This document shows, piece by piece, positions 30,450 through 38,068 of a stretch of DNA of 55,513 nt (within the stretch, counting starts at the first letter, position 1; each line of letters begins with the position of its first letter). The notes under the pieces are model-generated. The model did no database searches. It was given only the letters and a program-made list of their open reading frames with translations, and was not told the origin of the DNA. The position numbers were made by a program, and so were the translations under genes. This DNA is from JANMAT01 sp031359995 (GTDB lineage Bacteria; Actinomycetota; Acidimicrobiia; Acidimicrobiales; Ilumatobacteraceae). Where the stretch lies: assembly GCA_031359995.1 (NCBI GenBank), contig JANMAT010000023.1, positions 1 through 55,513 of the forward strand. Direction: 5' to 3'.

Positions 30450-32897
30450 GTGGCGCCCGTGCAGACGATCACCTTCCTCGGTGAGCGCCTCAGCGACGAC
30501 GGCACCGCCGTGGTCGGCTTGGCGGTCCTGGCCAACAACCAGCTGGGCTTCGGCCGGTACGACCGCATCTCGGGGACCCAGTCGGCCGGTGCCACGTCGG
30601 CGGGCGGGTTCGGCGCTCCCTGGTCGATCTCGGCCGACGGTCGGTACCTCGCGGCCAACGCCATGGTGCGCTACGACCTCGTCACCGGCAGCAGCACGGG
30701 GATGCCGGCGGACCTGAGCCACCCTGCGACGGCGCTCGACATCAGCGGCGACGGTTCGGTCCTCGTGGGCTCCGATGACCAGGGTGGCGTGCTCGTGTGG
30801 CGGGTGGGCGACGCGGCCGGCCGCCGGCTCGCCGCCTCGCTGCCCCACACCGGACCCCGCGCCGTCGTGGTGACGGCGACGCTCGACGGGCCTGGCGCCA
30901 CGGCCGTGGTGTGGCTGACCAACCCGCAGGGTTGCACCATCGCCGGCTGCAGCGAGCTGTGGGCCGTCGACACCGCCACCGACCGGGCCTACGTCCTCGG
31001 CGTCGGTGTGCGCGGCGAGGTGGCCGACGGCACGGTGCAGCCTCCCCGCCTGTCTCGCGACGGCCGCTTCCTCGCATTCGTGTCGGACGCCTCGAACCTG
31101 GTGGCCGGCATCTCCACCCGGCGGAGCCGGGCCTACCTCAGCGACCTCCAGGCCGGCACGATCCGGCTGCTCGTCGAGGCCGACTCCGTCGACTGGTTGT
31201 CGAACGACGGGCGCCGTGTCGTGGTCACCGACAACACCGGCCAGTCCGTCCCGACGCCCCACACCCTGCTCGTCGACACGGTGACGGGAGACGTGTCCGA
31301 TCTGCCCGTCGCCGCGGTCATGAGCCACGACGGCTCGACCCTGATGCAGCGCCTGGGCAACCAGGAGCTCTTCTCCACCACGTCGTCGGCCTTCCCGGTG
31401 CTCGATCACCTGGCGACCGCGGCGGTGCCCGTGCCGACCACGCCACCCCGGCACGTGCCGCGACCGGCGCAGTGGCCGGTGGCCCGCGACATCGGTCCGC
31501 AGGGTCCGACGACCCAGGACGGCTACGACAGCGTCGCCGCGCTCAGCGACGACGGGTCGCGGGCGGCGGCCGGCTCGTCGCTGTTGGGAGGTGCGGTGGT
31601 GGACGTCGCCACCGGGGTGCCGCACACCAACATCGCCGCCGGCTCGATGAGCGGTGACGGTCGCTACGCGGGGGCGTCCGGGTTCGTGATCGACATGGCC
31701 GACGCGGCCACGCTCACGCCGGCCTTCCCGGCGGGCACGTCGGGCCGCATCAGCGCGTTCTCGACCCACGGTGACGTCACGGTCGGCACCGCCACCGGCG
31801 CCGGTCGTACCGACGTGGTGGCCGGGCCGCCGGCCGGGCCCCTCGTCTCACTGACCGACGGCCTGCTCGCGGGCGCCGTGCAGCGGGCGGTCGTGTCGGC
31901 CGACGGTCGCTGGGTCGTGCTCAGCCATCAGCCGGCGGGCGGTCCGTGCACACCGGTGGCGTCGTCGTGCGAGAGCCGGCTGTACCGAGTCGACCGCTCG
32001 AACGGCCGCATCGACGAGCTCACCACCGGAGCCGACGGCCGGGCCGACGTGTGGCCGGTGATCAGCGGCGACGGGCGCTACGTCGCCTGGCTCAGCGCGC
32101 CGGTGGAGGCGGGCATCACCGCGTCGTACACCGACATCACGCGCTACGACCTCGTGGTCCTCGACACGACCACGGGGGAGCGCCGCACGGTCCGCCGTGA
32201 CGTCATCGTGCGGCGGGCCGAGGGCGCGGCGCCCCTCGCCGTGTCGCTCGACGGGAGCCGCATCGCCGTCGAGCTCGAGCTCGGGGGCTACAGCATCCAC
32301 GTCGCCACGATCGCCGTCGTCGACCCGGCCACGGGCCGAGCCCGCCACGTCGCGTTCGACGCCGACGGCCTGGTGGCCGCGGCGACGCGGCCGGTGCTCA
32401 GCGGCGACGGCCGCACCGTGGCGTTCCTGAGCCAGAATCCGCGCATGTCGGCCGGCCGTCTGCAGTACGGCGCCGTCCGCGGCACCTATGCCTATGTCGC
32501 CGACATCGCCGACCTGTCCGCCATCGACCCACCGGCCGCCGAGCTCACGAGCACGGTGCCGGTGCGGTTGGTGGATACGCGGGATGGGGTGGGTGGTTTG
32601 CGGTTGGGTGCGGGGGAGTCGTTGGTGGTGCCGGTGGCGGGTGTGGGGGGCGTGCCGGTGGATGTGGGTGCGGTGGTGGTGAACGTGACCGCGGTGGGGG
32701 CGTCGGGGTCGGGGTTCTTGACGGTGTATCCGTGTGGGTCGGAGGTGCCGACGGCGTCGAATGTGAACTATGTGGTGGGGCAGGTGGTGGCGAATCTGGT
32801 GACCGCGAAGGTGGGTGCGGGTGGTGCGGTGTGCGTGTTCTCGCACGTGTCGACGGATGTGGTGATCGATCTGGCGGGGTGGTTCCCGGGCGGATGA
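30450..32897 (+). CDS. Large PD40-type beta-propeller surface protein, apparently 5'-truncated
   Basis: About 815 residues. At least ten blade repeats carry the pattern S-x-DG-(R/S)-x3 (for example ISADGRYLAANA, LSRDGRFLAFVS, ISGDGRYVAWLS, LSGDGRTVAFLS), typical of TolB/PD40 propellers. The last ~110 residues are the VDTR module shared with the Tat protein at 20271. Such proteins are normally exported, but no signal peptide can be found: the open frame continues 5' into the VOC gene with no ATG, and GTG codons at 30450 and 30459 are the only candidates near the start. A deletion may have removed the signal peptide. Codon usage changes abruptly from 32555. Confidence 0.65.
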   Translation: MAPVQTITFLGERLSDDGTAVVGLAVLANNQLGFGRYDRISGTQSAGATSAGGFGAPWSISADGRYLAANAMVRYDLVTGSSTGMPADLSHPATALDISGDGSVLVGSDDQGGVLVWRVGDAAGRRLAASLPHTGPRAVVVTATLDGPGATAVVWLTNPQGCTIAGCSELWAVDTATDRAYVLGVGVRGEVADGTVQPPRLSRDGRFLAFVSDASNLVAGISTRRSRAYLSDLQAGTIRLLVEADSVDWLSNDGRRVVVTDNTGQSVPTPHTLLVDTVTGDVSDLPVAAVMSHDGSTLMQRLGNQELFSTTSSAFPVLDHLATAAVPVPTTPPRHVPRPAQWPVARDIGPQGPTTQDGYDSVAALSDDGSRAAAGSSLLGGAVVDVATGVPHTNIAAGSMSGDGRYAGASGFVIDMADAATLTPAFPAGTSGRISAFSTHGDVTVGTATGAGRTDVVAGPPAGPLVSLTDGLLAGAVQRAVVSADGRWVVLSHQPAGGPCTPVASSCESRLYRVDRSNGRIDELTTGADGRADVWPVISGDGRYVAWLSAPVEAGITASYTDITRYDLVVLDTTTGERRTVRRDVIVRRAEGAAPLAVSLDGSRIAVELELGGYSIHVATIAVVDPATGRARHVAFDADGLVAAATRPVLSGDGRTVAFLSQNPRMSAGRLQYGAVRGTYAYVADIADLSAIDPPAAELTSTVPVRLVDTRDGVGGLRLGAGESLVVPVAGVGGVPVDVGAVVVNVTAVGASGSGFLTVYPCGSEVPTASNVNYVVGQVVANLVTAKVGAGGAVCVFSHVSTDVVIDLAGWFPGG
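32555..32897 (+). other. C-terminal VDTR module with atypical codon usage
   Basis: In-frame segment encoding VRLVDTRDGVGG through VVIDLAGWF. Upstream codons end mostly in C (GCC, GAC, CTC, GTC); here they end almost only in G or T (GTG, GGT, TTG, GAT, TCG), and C is nearly absent from third positions. The protein module is homologous to the end of the Tat protein at 20271, which has ordinary codon usage. It abuts an insertion-sequence relic. This suggests that the segment was acquired or converted as a DNA cassette. Confidence 0.6.
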
Positions 32898-32984
32898 TGG
32901 ACCGGCCAGGCAGCAATCCCGATCGGCTCGGGGTCGCCGCCGCCTAGATGATTGGTTCCAAGGGGTGTCAGTGGTCGTAGGCGA

Positions 32985-33482
32985 TCAGTGATCGTGCGGG
33001 GCCGGTTCGGTTGCTGGTTTCGTTGTGCCAGATTGCGGTGGGTGTGGCTGGCGCAGTAGCCGTAGCTGGCGTAGCCGGCCATGTCGGATCGTTTCACCGT
33101 CTCGCGGCTGCGGCCGCATTCGACTGGTGTGGAATCGGCCAACCACAGGTCGTTGTGCCGTGACGGGCAGTCGCGGGCGAGGACACCGATGATGTGTTGC
33201 ATGGTCGTGGCGGTGTGGCGGAGCCCGTTTGTTGTAGGCGGGTCGTTGTGGCAGATACGGAAACAGTGCTCGCAGATGGGTGTGGGCGTGGCGGATGAAG
33301 CGGGCCTCGGACGTGAAGCCGAGTAGTGCTTGGATGACGGCCAGGGTGACGAGTTCGGCATCGCAGAGCTGCGGTGTGATCCCGACCGCGGGCCGCTCAG
33401 GCCGCCAGTCGGGATGATCGATCAACAGGTCATCGATGGTGACGTAGAGTCGGGTCGCGAGCGCGTCCAGGTCAGGGTTCAT
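32985..33482 (-). pseudogene. Truncated, frameshifted IS982-type transposase
   Basis: The first ~86 residues (LATRLYVTIDDLLIDHPDW, DAELVTLAVIQALLGFTSEA, RFIRHAHTHLRALFPYLPQR) are typical of actinobacterial IS982-like DDE transposases. Near 33225 the frame shifts; in the neighbouring frame the protein continues TMQHIIGVLARD and DSTPVECGRSRETVKRSD, the first catalytic-Asp region, and GYASYGYCASH, then homology breaks off near 33045. The C-terminal half is gone, so it is a dead relic. No clear terminal inverted repeats remain. Confidence 0.75.
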
Positions 33483-33550
33483 GCCAGTCCTCCAAGACAG
33501 TTGGCGTGTACGAACGCTCTGATCATGGGCGCTCTCGCGCTCTACGTGGT

Positions 33551-33573
33551 GGTTCGCGCGGACCGCGCGAACC
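33551..33573. promoter_or_regulatory. Perfect 23-bp palindrome upstream of the DinB gene
   Basis: Arms GGTTCGCGCGG (33551-33561) and CCGCGCGAACC (33563-33573) around a single A. It lies in the 122-bp gap between the IS relic and DinB. TAGGGT at 33591-33596 sits 8 bases before the GTG start, so the palindrome occupies roughly the -35 zone and is a candidate operator. Confidence 0.5.
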
Positions 33574-33604
33574 CCTTGGAACTACTCGCCTAGGGTGACC
33601 GGCC

Positions 33605-34111
33605 GTGACGGATCGGTGCGACTGTGGTTTCGGCGACGACTCGGTGTCGATGGAGGCCGTCCCGGCGCGGGCCCGGGCCGGTGCCGACGCCATCGCGGCG
33701 CGGCTGCACGACGGCGCCGGCGCGCCGCGCCGGCCGGTGCCCGATCGTTGGTCCGCCCTCGAGTACGCCGCCCATGTGCGCGACGTGCTGCTGACCGTGC
33801 GGGACCGCCTCGTGATCGGCCTCGTGGAGGACCGACCCCACTTCGAGCCGATGTACCGCGATGAGCGGCTGTCGCTCGGGTTGTACCGGGCCGACGGACC
33901 CGGCCCGGTGGCACTCGAGGTCGTCGCCGCGGCGGCCATGTTCGGCCGGCTGTTCGCCGCCATCGACCCCGCCGCGCTCGGCCGCGAGGTCCACTACGGG
34001 TTCCCCGAGTCGACCATCCGCACGTTGGCGTGGATGGGCCGCCAGGCCGTGCACGAGACCGAGCACCACCTGGCCGACATCGTCGAGAACGCCCGCCGGC
34101 TCAGTAGCTGA
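33605..34111 (+). CDS. DinB-like / maleylpyruvate-isomerase-N domain protein
   Basis: A 168-residue four-helix bundle protein of the DinB/YfiT superfamily: PDRWSALEYAAHVRDVLLTV with the first metal histidine, and AWMGRQAVHETEHHLADI with the HxxxH pair at the end. Many are thiol-dependent (mycothiol) transferases or metal-binding proteins. GTG start with TAGGGT 8 bases upstream suggests a leaderless mRNA. Convergent overlap of 11 bases with the DsrE gene. Confidence 0.82.
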   Translation: MTDRCDCGFGDDSVSMEAVPARARAGADAIAARLHDGAGAPRRPVPDRWSALEYAAHVRDVLLTVRDRLVIGLVEDRPHFEPMYRDERLSLGLYRADGPGPVALEVVAAAAMFGRLFAAIDPAALGREVHYGFPESTIRTLAWMGRQAVHETEHHLADIVENARRLSS

Positions 34112-34466
34112 ACGTCGTGGCGCCGTCCTCGCCGATCCACTCCCACATGGGGATGGTGCCGCCGACGGTGGCGCCGTCGATCAGCGCGGCATCCTGCAGG
34201 CGCTTGGCGTTCACGCACACCGGGCACACCAGGAACGTGCCGCCGGCGGCGGTGTAACGGGCCAGCAGATCGCTGATGGGCGGGCAGCCCTCGCACGCGG
34301 TGCCCACGGCCACGCCCGGCACGGCCAGGCGTACCGCTTCCTTGGTCAGGAACATCAACGTGGGCCGGCCGGTCTCGGCGGCGCCGACAGCGACGAGCAG
34401 GGCCACGGTGACGCGCTCGGCGTCCTCGAGTCCGGTGGTGAGGCTGACGACGGCTTTGTTGCTCAT
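34101..34466 (-). CDS. DsrE-family protein
   Basis: A 121-residue DsrE/DsrF-like protein: VVSLTTGLEDAERVTVALLVA, RPTLMFLTKEAVRLAVPG, then CEGCPPISDLLARY and FLVCPVCVNAKRL, giving two CxxC pairs that could carry sulfur or bind a metal. Family members relay sulfur or act in reductive pathways; role here unknown. ATG at 34466 has GGAGCACTCC upstream. Divergent from the HxlR regulator, with a clear palindrome between. Confidence 0.85.
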   Translation of the reverse strand: MSNKAVVSLTTGLEDAERVTVALLVAVGAAETGRPTLMFLTKEAVRLAVPGVAVGTACEGCPPISDLLARYTAAGGTFLVCPVCVNAKRLQDAALIDGATVGGTIPMWEWIGEDGATTFSY

Positions 34467-34532
34467 GATGGAGTGCTCCTCGGTGGTGGGTGGCGTACCG
34501 GCCATGGTTCGCCGACGTCGCCGGAGGCGCCA

Positions 34533-34547
34533 CTACAGGATCTGTAG
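34533..34547. promoter_or_regulatory. Operator-like palindrome, DsrE/HxlR gap
   Basis: CTACAG-GAT-CTGTAG, extended to 10-bp arms with one mismatch (GCCACTACAG / CTGTAGCGGC, 34529-34551). It sits in the divergent gap 25-37 bp from the HxlR start, in the place of its -35 element. Likely binding site of HxlR. Confidence 0.6.
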
Positions 34548-34583
34548 CGGCGTCGAGGCCGACGGCGGGCCTAGCCTCGGCCC

Positions 34584-35264
34584 ATGACGGGATACGGCCA
34601 GTTCTGTCCGGTGGCCAAGACTTCAGAGATCCTCTGCGAGCGGTGGATACCACTCATCCTGCGCGAGCTCATGTGCGGCAGCGTCCGCTTCACCGAGATC
34701 CAGCGCGGCGTGCCGCTGATCTCGCCCACGTTGCTGTCGAAGCGCTTGCGCCAGCTCGAAGCGGCCGGCGTCATCACCCGCACGCGCACCGGCAACGGGT
34801 TCGACCACGTGCTCACCGACGCGGGGTGGGAGTTGTACCCGATCATCGAGGCGATGGGCGTGTGGGGCCAGCGCTGGGCCCGCAGCACCTACACCCCGCA
34901 GGAGCTCGACCCGTCACTGCTCATGTGGGACATGCGCCGCATGCTGCAGCCCACTGGTCTGCGCGACGGGCGCACCGTCGTCGAGTTCCGCTTCCGGCGG
35001 GCGCCGGCAGGCAAGTCGGCGTACTGGCTCGTGGTCGACGACACGATCGACCTGTGCCTGGTGGACCCCGGCCACGAGGTCGACCTACGGGTGAAGGCCG
35101 ACCTGCGCGCCCTCACCGAGGTGTGGATGGGTGACCGCACCATGGGTGACGCCGTGGCCGCCGGCGCCATCAGCCTGGACGGACCCCGCACCCTCGTGCG
35201 GCGCTTCCCCGACTGGCTCGGCCACCATCCGATCCTCGGCCCGGTCGCCGCCGCAACCGCCTGA
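34584..35264 (+). CDS. HxlR-family regulator with C-terminal SCP2-like domain
   Basis: A 226-residue protein. The N-terminal ~95 residues are an HxlR winged helix (CPVAKTSEILCERWIPLILRELM, RFTEIQRGVPLISPTLLSKRL, LTDAGWELYPIIEAMG). Its CP cysteine is at position 8-9, which can be redox-sensing in this family. The C-terminal half resembles the sterol-carrier/SCP2-like domain (VVDDTIDLCLVDPGHEVDLRV, IRADLRALTEVWMGD-type), often found in actinobacterial HxlR proteins. TAGCCT ends 6 bases before the ATG: leaderless. Convergent with the DHA2 transporter. Confidence 0.88.
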   Translation: MTGYGQFCPVAKTSEILCERWIPLILRELMCGSVRFTEIQRGVPLISPTLLSKRLRQLEAAGVITRTRTGNGFDHVLTDAGWELYPIIEAMGVWGQRWARSTYTPQELDPSLLMWDMRRMLQPTGLRDGRTVVEFRFRRAPAGKSAYWLVVDDTIDLCLVDPGHEVDLRVKADLRALTEVWMGDRTMGDAVAAGAISLDGPRTLVRRFPDWLGHHPILGPVAAATA

Positions 35265-35270
35265 CCAGAG

Positions 35271-36848
35271 CTACTCGACGGCCGCCATGGCCGCGGCGGC
35301 CCGGGCTTCGTCCATGCCCGAGGTGGTGCGCAGCGCCCGCTCCTGCAGCATCCAACCGAGGGCGAGCACGACGACGGCGAGCGGGATGTTCACGAGGTAC
35401 ACCATGTGGATGCCCTTGGCCACGGCGTGGATGACCGCGTCGCGCTGCTCGGCGGGAAGGGCCCTGATCGCCTTCGGGCTGCCCACGAGCCTGCGCATGT
35501 CGAGTTGGTCGGCACCGGGCAGAGTGCGCAGGATCTCGGAGCGGACCTTGGAGAACAGCACGGCACCGAGCGCGGCCACACCGTAGGTCTGGCCGAGCGT
35601 GCGGAAGAACGTGTTGGCCGACGTGGCGACCCCGAGGTCGGCATAGCCGACCGCGTTCTGGATGGCGACCGACAGCGGTGGCATGAGCAGGCCCATGCCC
35701 AGGCCGAGCACGATCATCCACGGGGTGGCGTGCCACACCTTCGAGTTCACGTCGAGCCGAGTGAGGCCGAGCCCGCCGAGCACGATGATGACCGGCCCGG
35801 TGCGGATGAGCGGCTTGTAGCGCCCGGTGCGGGACAGGTAGCGACCCGACATGATCGACATCACCGTCAGCGTGAGCATCATCGGCGCCAGCAGCAAGCC
35901 GGCGCGCGTGGCCGATGAACCGGCCACCGTCTGCAGGAAGAGCGGCAGGTACACGTTGGCCGACATGAGCGCGGCGCCGGCCACGAAGGCGATCGACATG
36001 CCCACGGCGAACACGCGGTCGCGGAACAGCCGCATGGGCAGCACCGGTTCGACCGCCCGCTTCTCCTGGGCGATGAAGCCGAGGGTGAACACCACACCGG
36101 CGATGACGAGGGCGAGCATGGGGCCCGACCCCCAGCCGTTGTCGTCGCCGAGGCTGGCGTACAGCAGCAGGCAGACCACCGCGGCCACCATGAGCGCCGA
36201 GCCCTCCCAGTCGATGCGACGGCGCGTGCGGTTCACCGGCAACAGGCGCATCACGAACACCGTGACGAGCGCCGCCACCAGGCACAACGGGAGGTTCAGG
36301 TAGAAGATCCAGCGCCAGCCGAGGGCGCCGGAGTCGACCACGAGCCCGCCGAGCAGCGGCCCGGCCAGACCCGACAGGGCGAACGTGCCCGTGAACAGGC
36401 CCATGTACTTGCCCCGCTCACGGGGCGACAGGATGTCGCCGAGCACCACGAACGACAGTGCCTGCAGACCGCCACCGCCGATGCCCTGCAGCGCCCGGGC
36501 CAGCACCAGTTGCGTGATGCTCTGGGCCGCACCGCACAGGATGGAGCCGATCAGGAACACCGCCAACGCGAACTGCAGCACCCGCTGGCGCCCGACGAGG
36601 TCGGAGATCTTGCCGAACAGCGGCGTCGCCGCCGTGGAGGTGAGCAGGTAGGCGGTGACCACCCAGCTCATGCGGTTCAACCCGCCGAGCTCACCGGCGA
36701 TGGTGGGCAGCGCGGTCGACACGATGGTGGCGTCCACCGCGGACAGGAACACGCACAGCAGCAGGCCCGCCAGCACGGTCATGACCTGCCGATGGGTGAG
36801 CACGCCCTGTTGCTGCTCCGCGCCGGTCGACGCTCTGGTCACGGCCAT
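35271..36848 (-). CDS. DHA2-family (EmrB/QacA) MFS multidrug efflux transporter
   Basis: A 525-residue protein with about 14 membrane segments. Motif A-like FGKISDLVGRQRVL, motif C-like GLAGPLLGGLVVDS and LDATIV-type SAVDATIVSTALPTIAGEL in helix 1 are diagnostic of DHA2 proton antiporters. ATG at 36848 with GGGGGG upstream is used. No regulator is adjacent except the convergent HxlR gene. Substrates unknown. Confidence 0.9.
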   Translation of the reverse strand: MAVTRASTGAEQQQGVLTHRQVMTVLAGLLLCVFLSAVDATIVSTALPTIAGELGGLNRMSWVVTAYLLTSTAATPLFGKISDLVGRQRVLQFALAVFLIGSILCGAAQSITQLVLARALQGIGGGGLQALSFVVLGDILSPRERGKYMGLFTGTFALSGLAGPLLGGLVVDSGALGWRWIFYLNLPLCLVAALVTVFVMRLLPVNRTRRRIDWEGSALMVAAVVCLLLYASLGDDNGWGSGPMLALVIAGVVFTLGFIAQEKRAVEPVLPMRLFRDRVFAVGMSIAFVAGAALMSANVYLPLFLQTVAGSSATRAGLLLAPMMLTLTVMSIMSGRYLSRTGRYKPLIRTGPVIIVLGGLGLTRLDVNSKVWHATPWMIVLGLGMGLLMPPLSVAIQNAVGYADLGVATSANTFFRTLGQTYGVAALGAVLFSKVRSEILRTLPGADQLDMRRLVGSPKAIRALPAEQRDAVIHAVAKGIHMVYLVNIPLAVVVLALGWMLQERALRTTSGMDEARAAAAMAAVE

Positions 36849-36994
36849 GTCACCGCACCCCCCAAAGTAGTTGGCGACGACAAGCACTGTAGGGCACGGC
36901 GGCCGTGGGGCCTCAAACGGGCGACGGGCGCGACGGTCGTCGGCCATGTCCGCTCGAAGGCGCCCCTGGCGGGGTGTGACACGCTCGGACCCTC

Positions 36995-38053
36995 ATGGCG
37001 ATGCGCGTGTGGGAGCGGACCGGAGGCAGCCGTCGGGGTCTGGCGCGCTGCGCCGCTGCCGCCGTGCTGTTCGGGTTGTCGACACCGGCGGCGTCACGCC
37101 TCGCCCGCCACCTCGACGGGCTTCCGCTCGCCGGGTTCCTCTACCTGGGCGCCGCGCTCGGGGTGGCGCCGTTCGCGCTGGCCCGACGGCCGACCGTCAC
37201 GGCGGTGCGGGCCAGCGCGCCCCGCCTGGCCATCGCGGTGGTGCTCGGGGGCGCGGTGGGTCCGGTGCTGCTGGCGTTCGGCCTGCGTGACCTACCGGCG
37301 GCCACCGCCTCGTTGCTGCTCAACCTGGAGCTGGTGTTCACGGGGGTGCTGGCCTACGTGCTGTTCCGCGAGTACCTGGGCGCCTGGCTGGTGGCGGGCA
37401 CCGCGCTGGTGGTCGGCGCCGGCGCCGTGCTGGGCTGGAGCGGCGCCGCTGAGCTGCGCACCGGCGCTCTGCTGGTGGTGGCGGCGTGCGTGTGCTGCTC
37501 GGTCGACAACACGGTGACCGCTCACCTCGAGACGCTGGCGCCCGTGCACATCACGCTCACCAAGGGCGCCATCGCCGGGTCGGCCAACCTGGCCATCGGT
37601 CTGGCGACGGGCGGCGCCATGCCGTGGCGGTACGCGCTGCTGGCCATGGTGGTGGGCGCGTTCGGCTACGGCGCCTCGATCACGCTGTGGGTGGCCGGCG
37701 CCCGCGAGATCGGCGCGGCGCGCGGCCAGTTGGTGTTCGCCTGCGCCCCGTTCGTGGGCGCGGTGGCGGCGTGGACGGTGCTGGGGGAGCCGGTGCTCGG
37801 TCGTCAGGTGCTGGCGCTCGTGGTCGCCATGACGGGCGTGGCGTTGGTGCTGCAGAGCGGTCACGAACACACCCACGTCCACGACATGCACGAACACGAC
37901 CACGAGCACGACCATGACGACGGCCACCACGAGCACCACGAGCGCGCCGTGATGGGGCGGCACCAGCACGCCCACCGCCACGAGCCCGTGGCTCACGACC
38001 ATGGGCACATGCCCGACCTGCACCACCGCCACGAGCACGAGGATGACGCGTGA
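36995..38053 (+). CDS. EamA/DMT-family permease with histidine-rich C-terminal tail
   Basis: A 352-residue protein with ten predicted membrane helices (two EamA repeats; ATASLLLNLELVFTGVLAYV and GQLVFACAPFVGAVAAWTVL are the conserved ends). The last ~65 residues contain more than 25 His with Asp/Glu (HEHTHVHDMHEHDHEH, HHRHEHEDD), a strong potential for binding Ni, Zn or Co. So it may export or import a metal or a metal-chelating metabolite; alternatively the tail is a sensor or storage element. The ATG at 36995 follows no clear RBS. Confidence 0.85.
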   Translation: MAMRVWERTGGSRRGLARCAAAAVLFGLSTPAASRLARHLDGLPLAGFLYLGAALGVAPFALARRPTVTAVRASAPRLAIAVVLGGAVGPVLLAFGLRDLPAATASLLLNLELVFTGVLAYVLFREYLGAWLVAGTALVVGAGAVLGWSGAAELRTGALLVVAACVCCSVDNTVTAHLETLAPVHITLTKGAIAGSANLAIGLATGGAMPWRYALLAMVVGAFGYGASITLWVAGAREIGAARGQLVFACAPFVGAVAAWTVLGEPVLGRQVLALVVAMTGVALVLQSGHEHTHVHDMHEHDHEHDHDDGHHEHHERAVMGRHQHAHRHEPVAHDHGHMPDLHHRHEHEDDA

Positions 38054-38068
38054 CCGTGCCGCGTCTCG

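Noticed and set aside
33551..33573. GGTTCG segment as a tRNA T-arm
   Set aside because: No acceptor stem, anticodon arm or D-arm can be formed around it; it is a simple palindrome.
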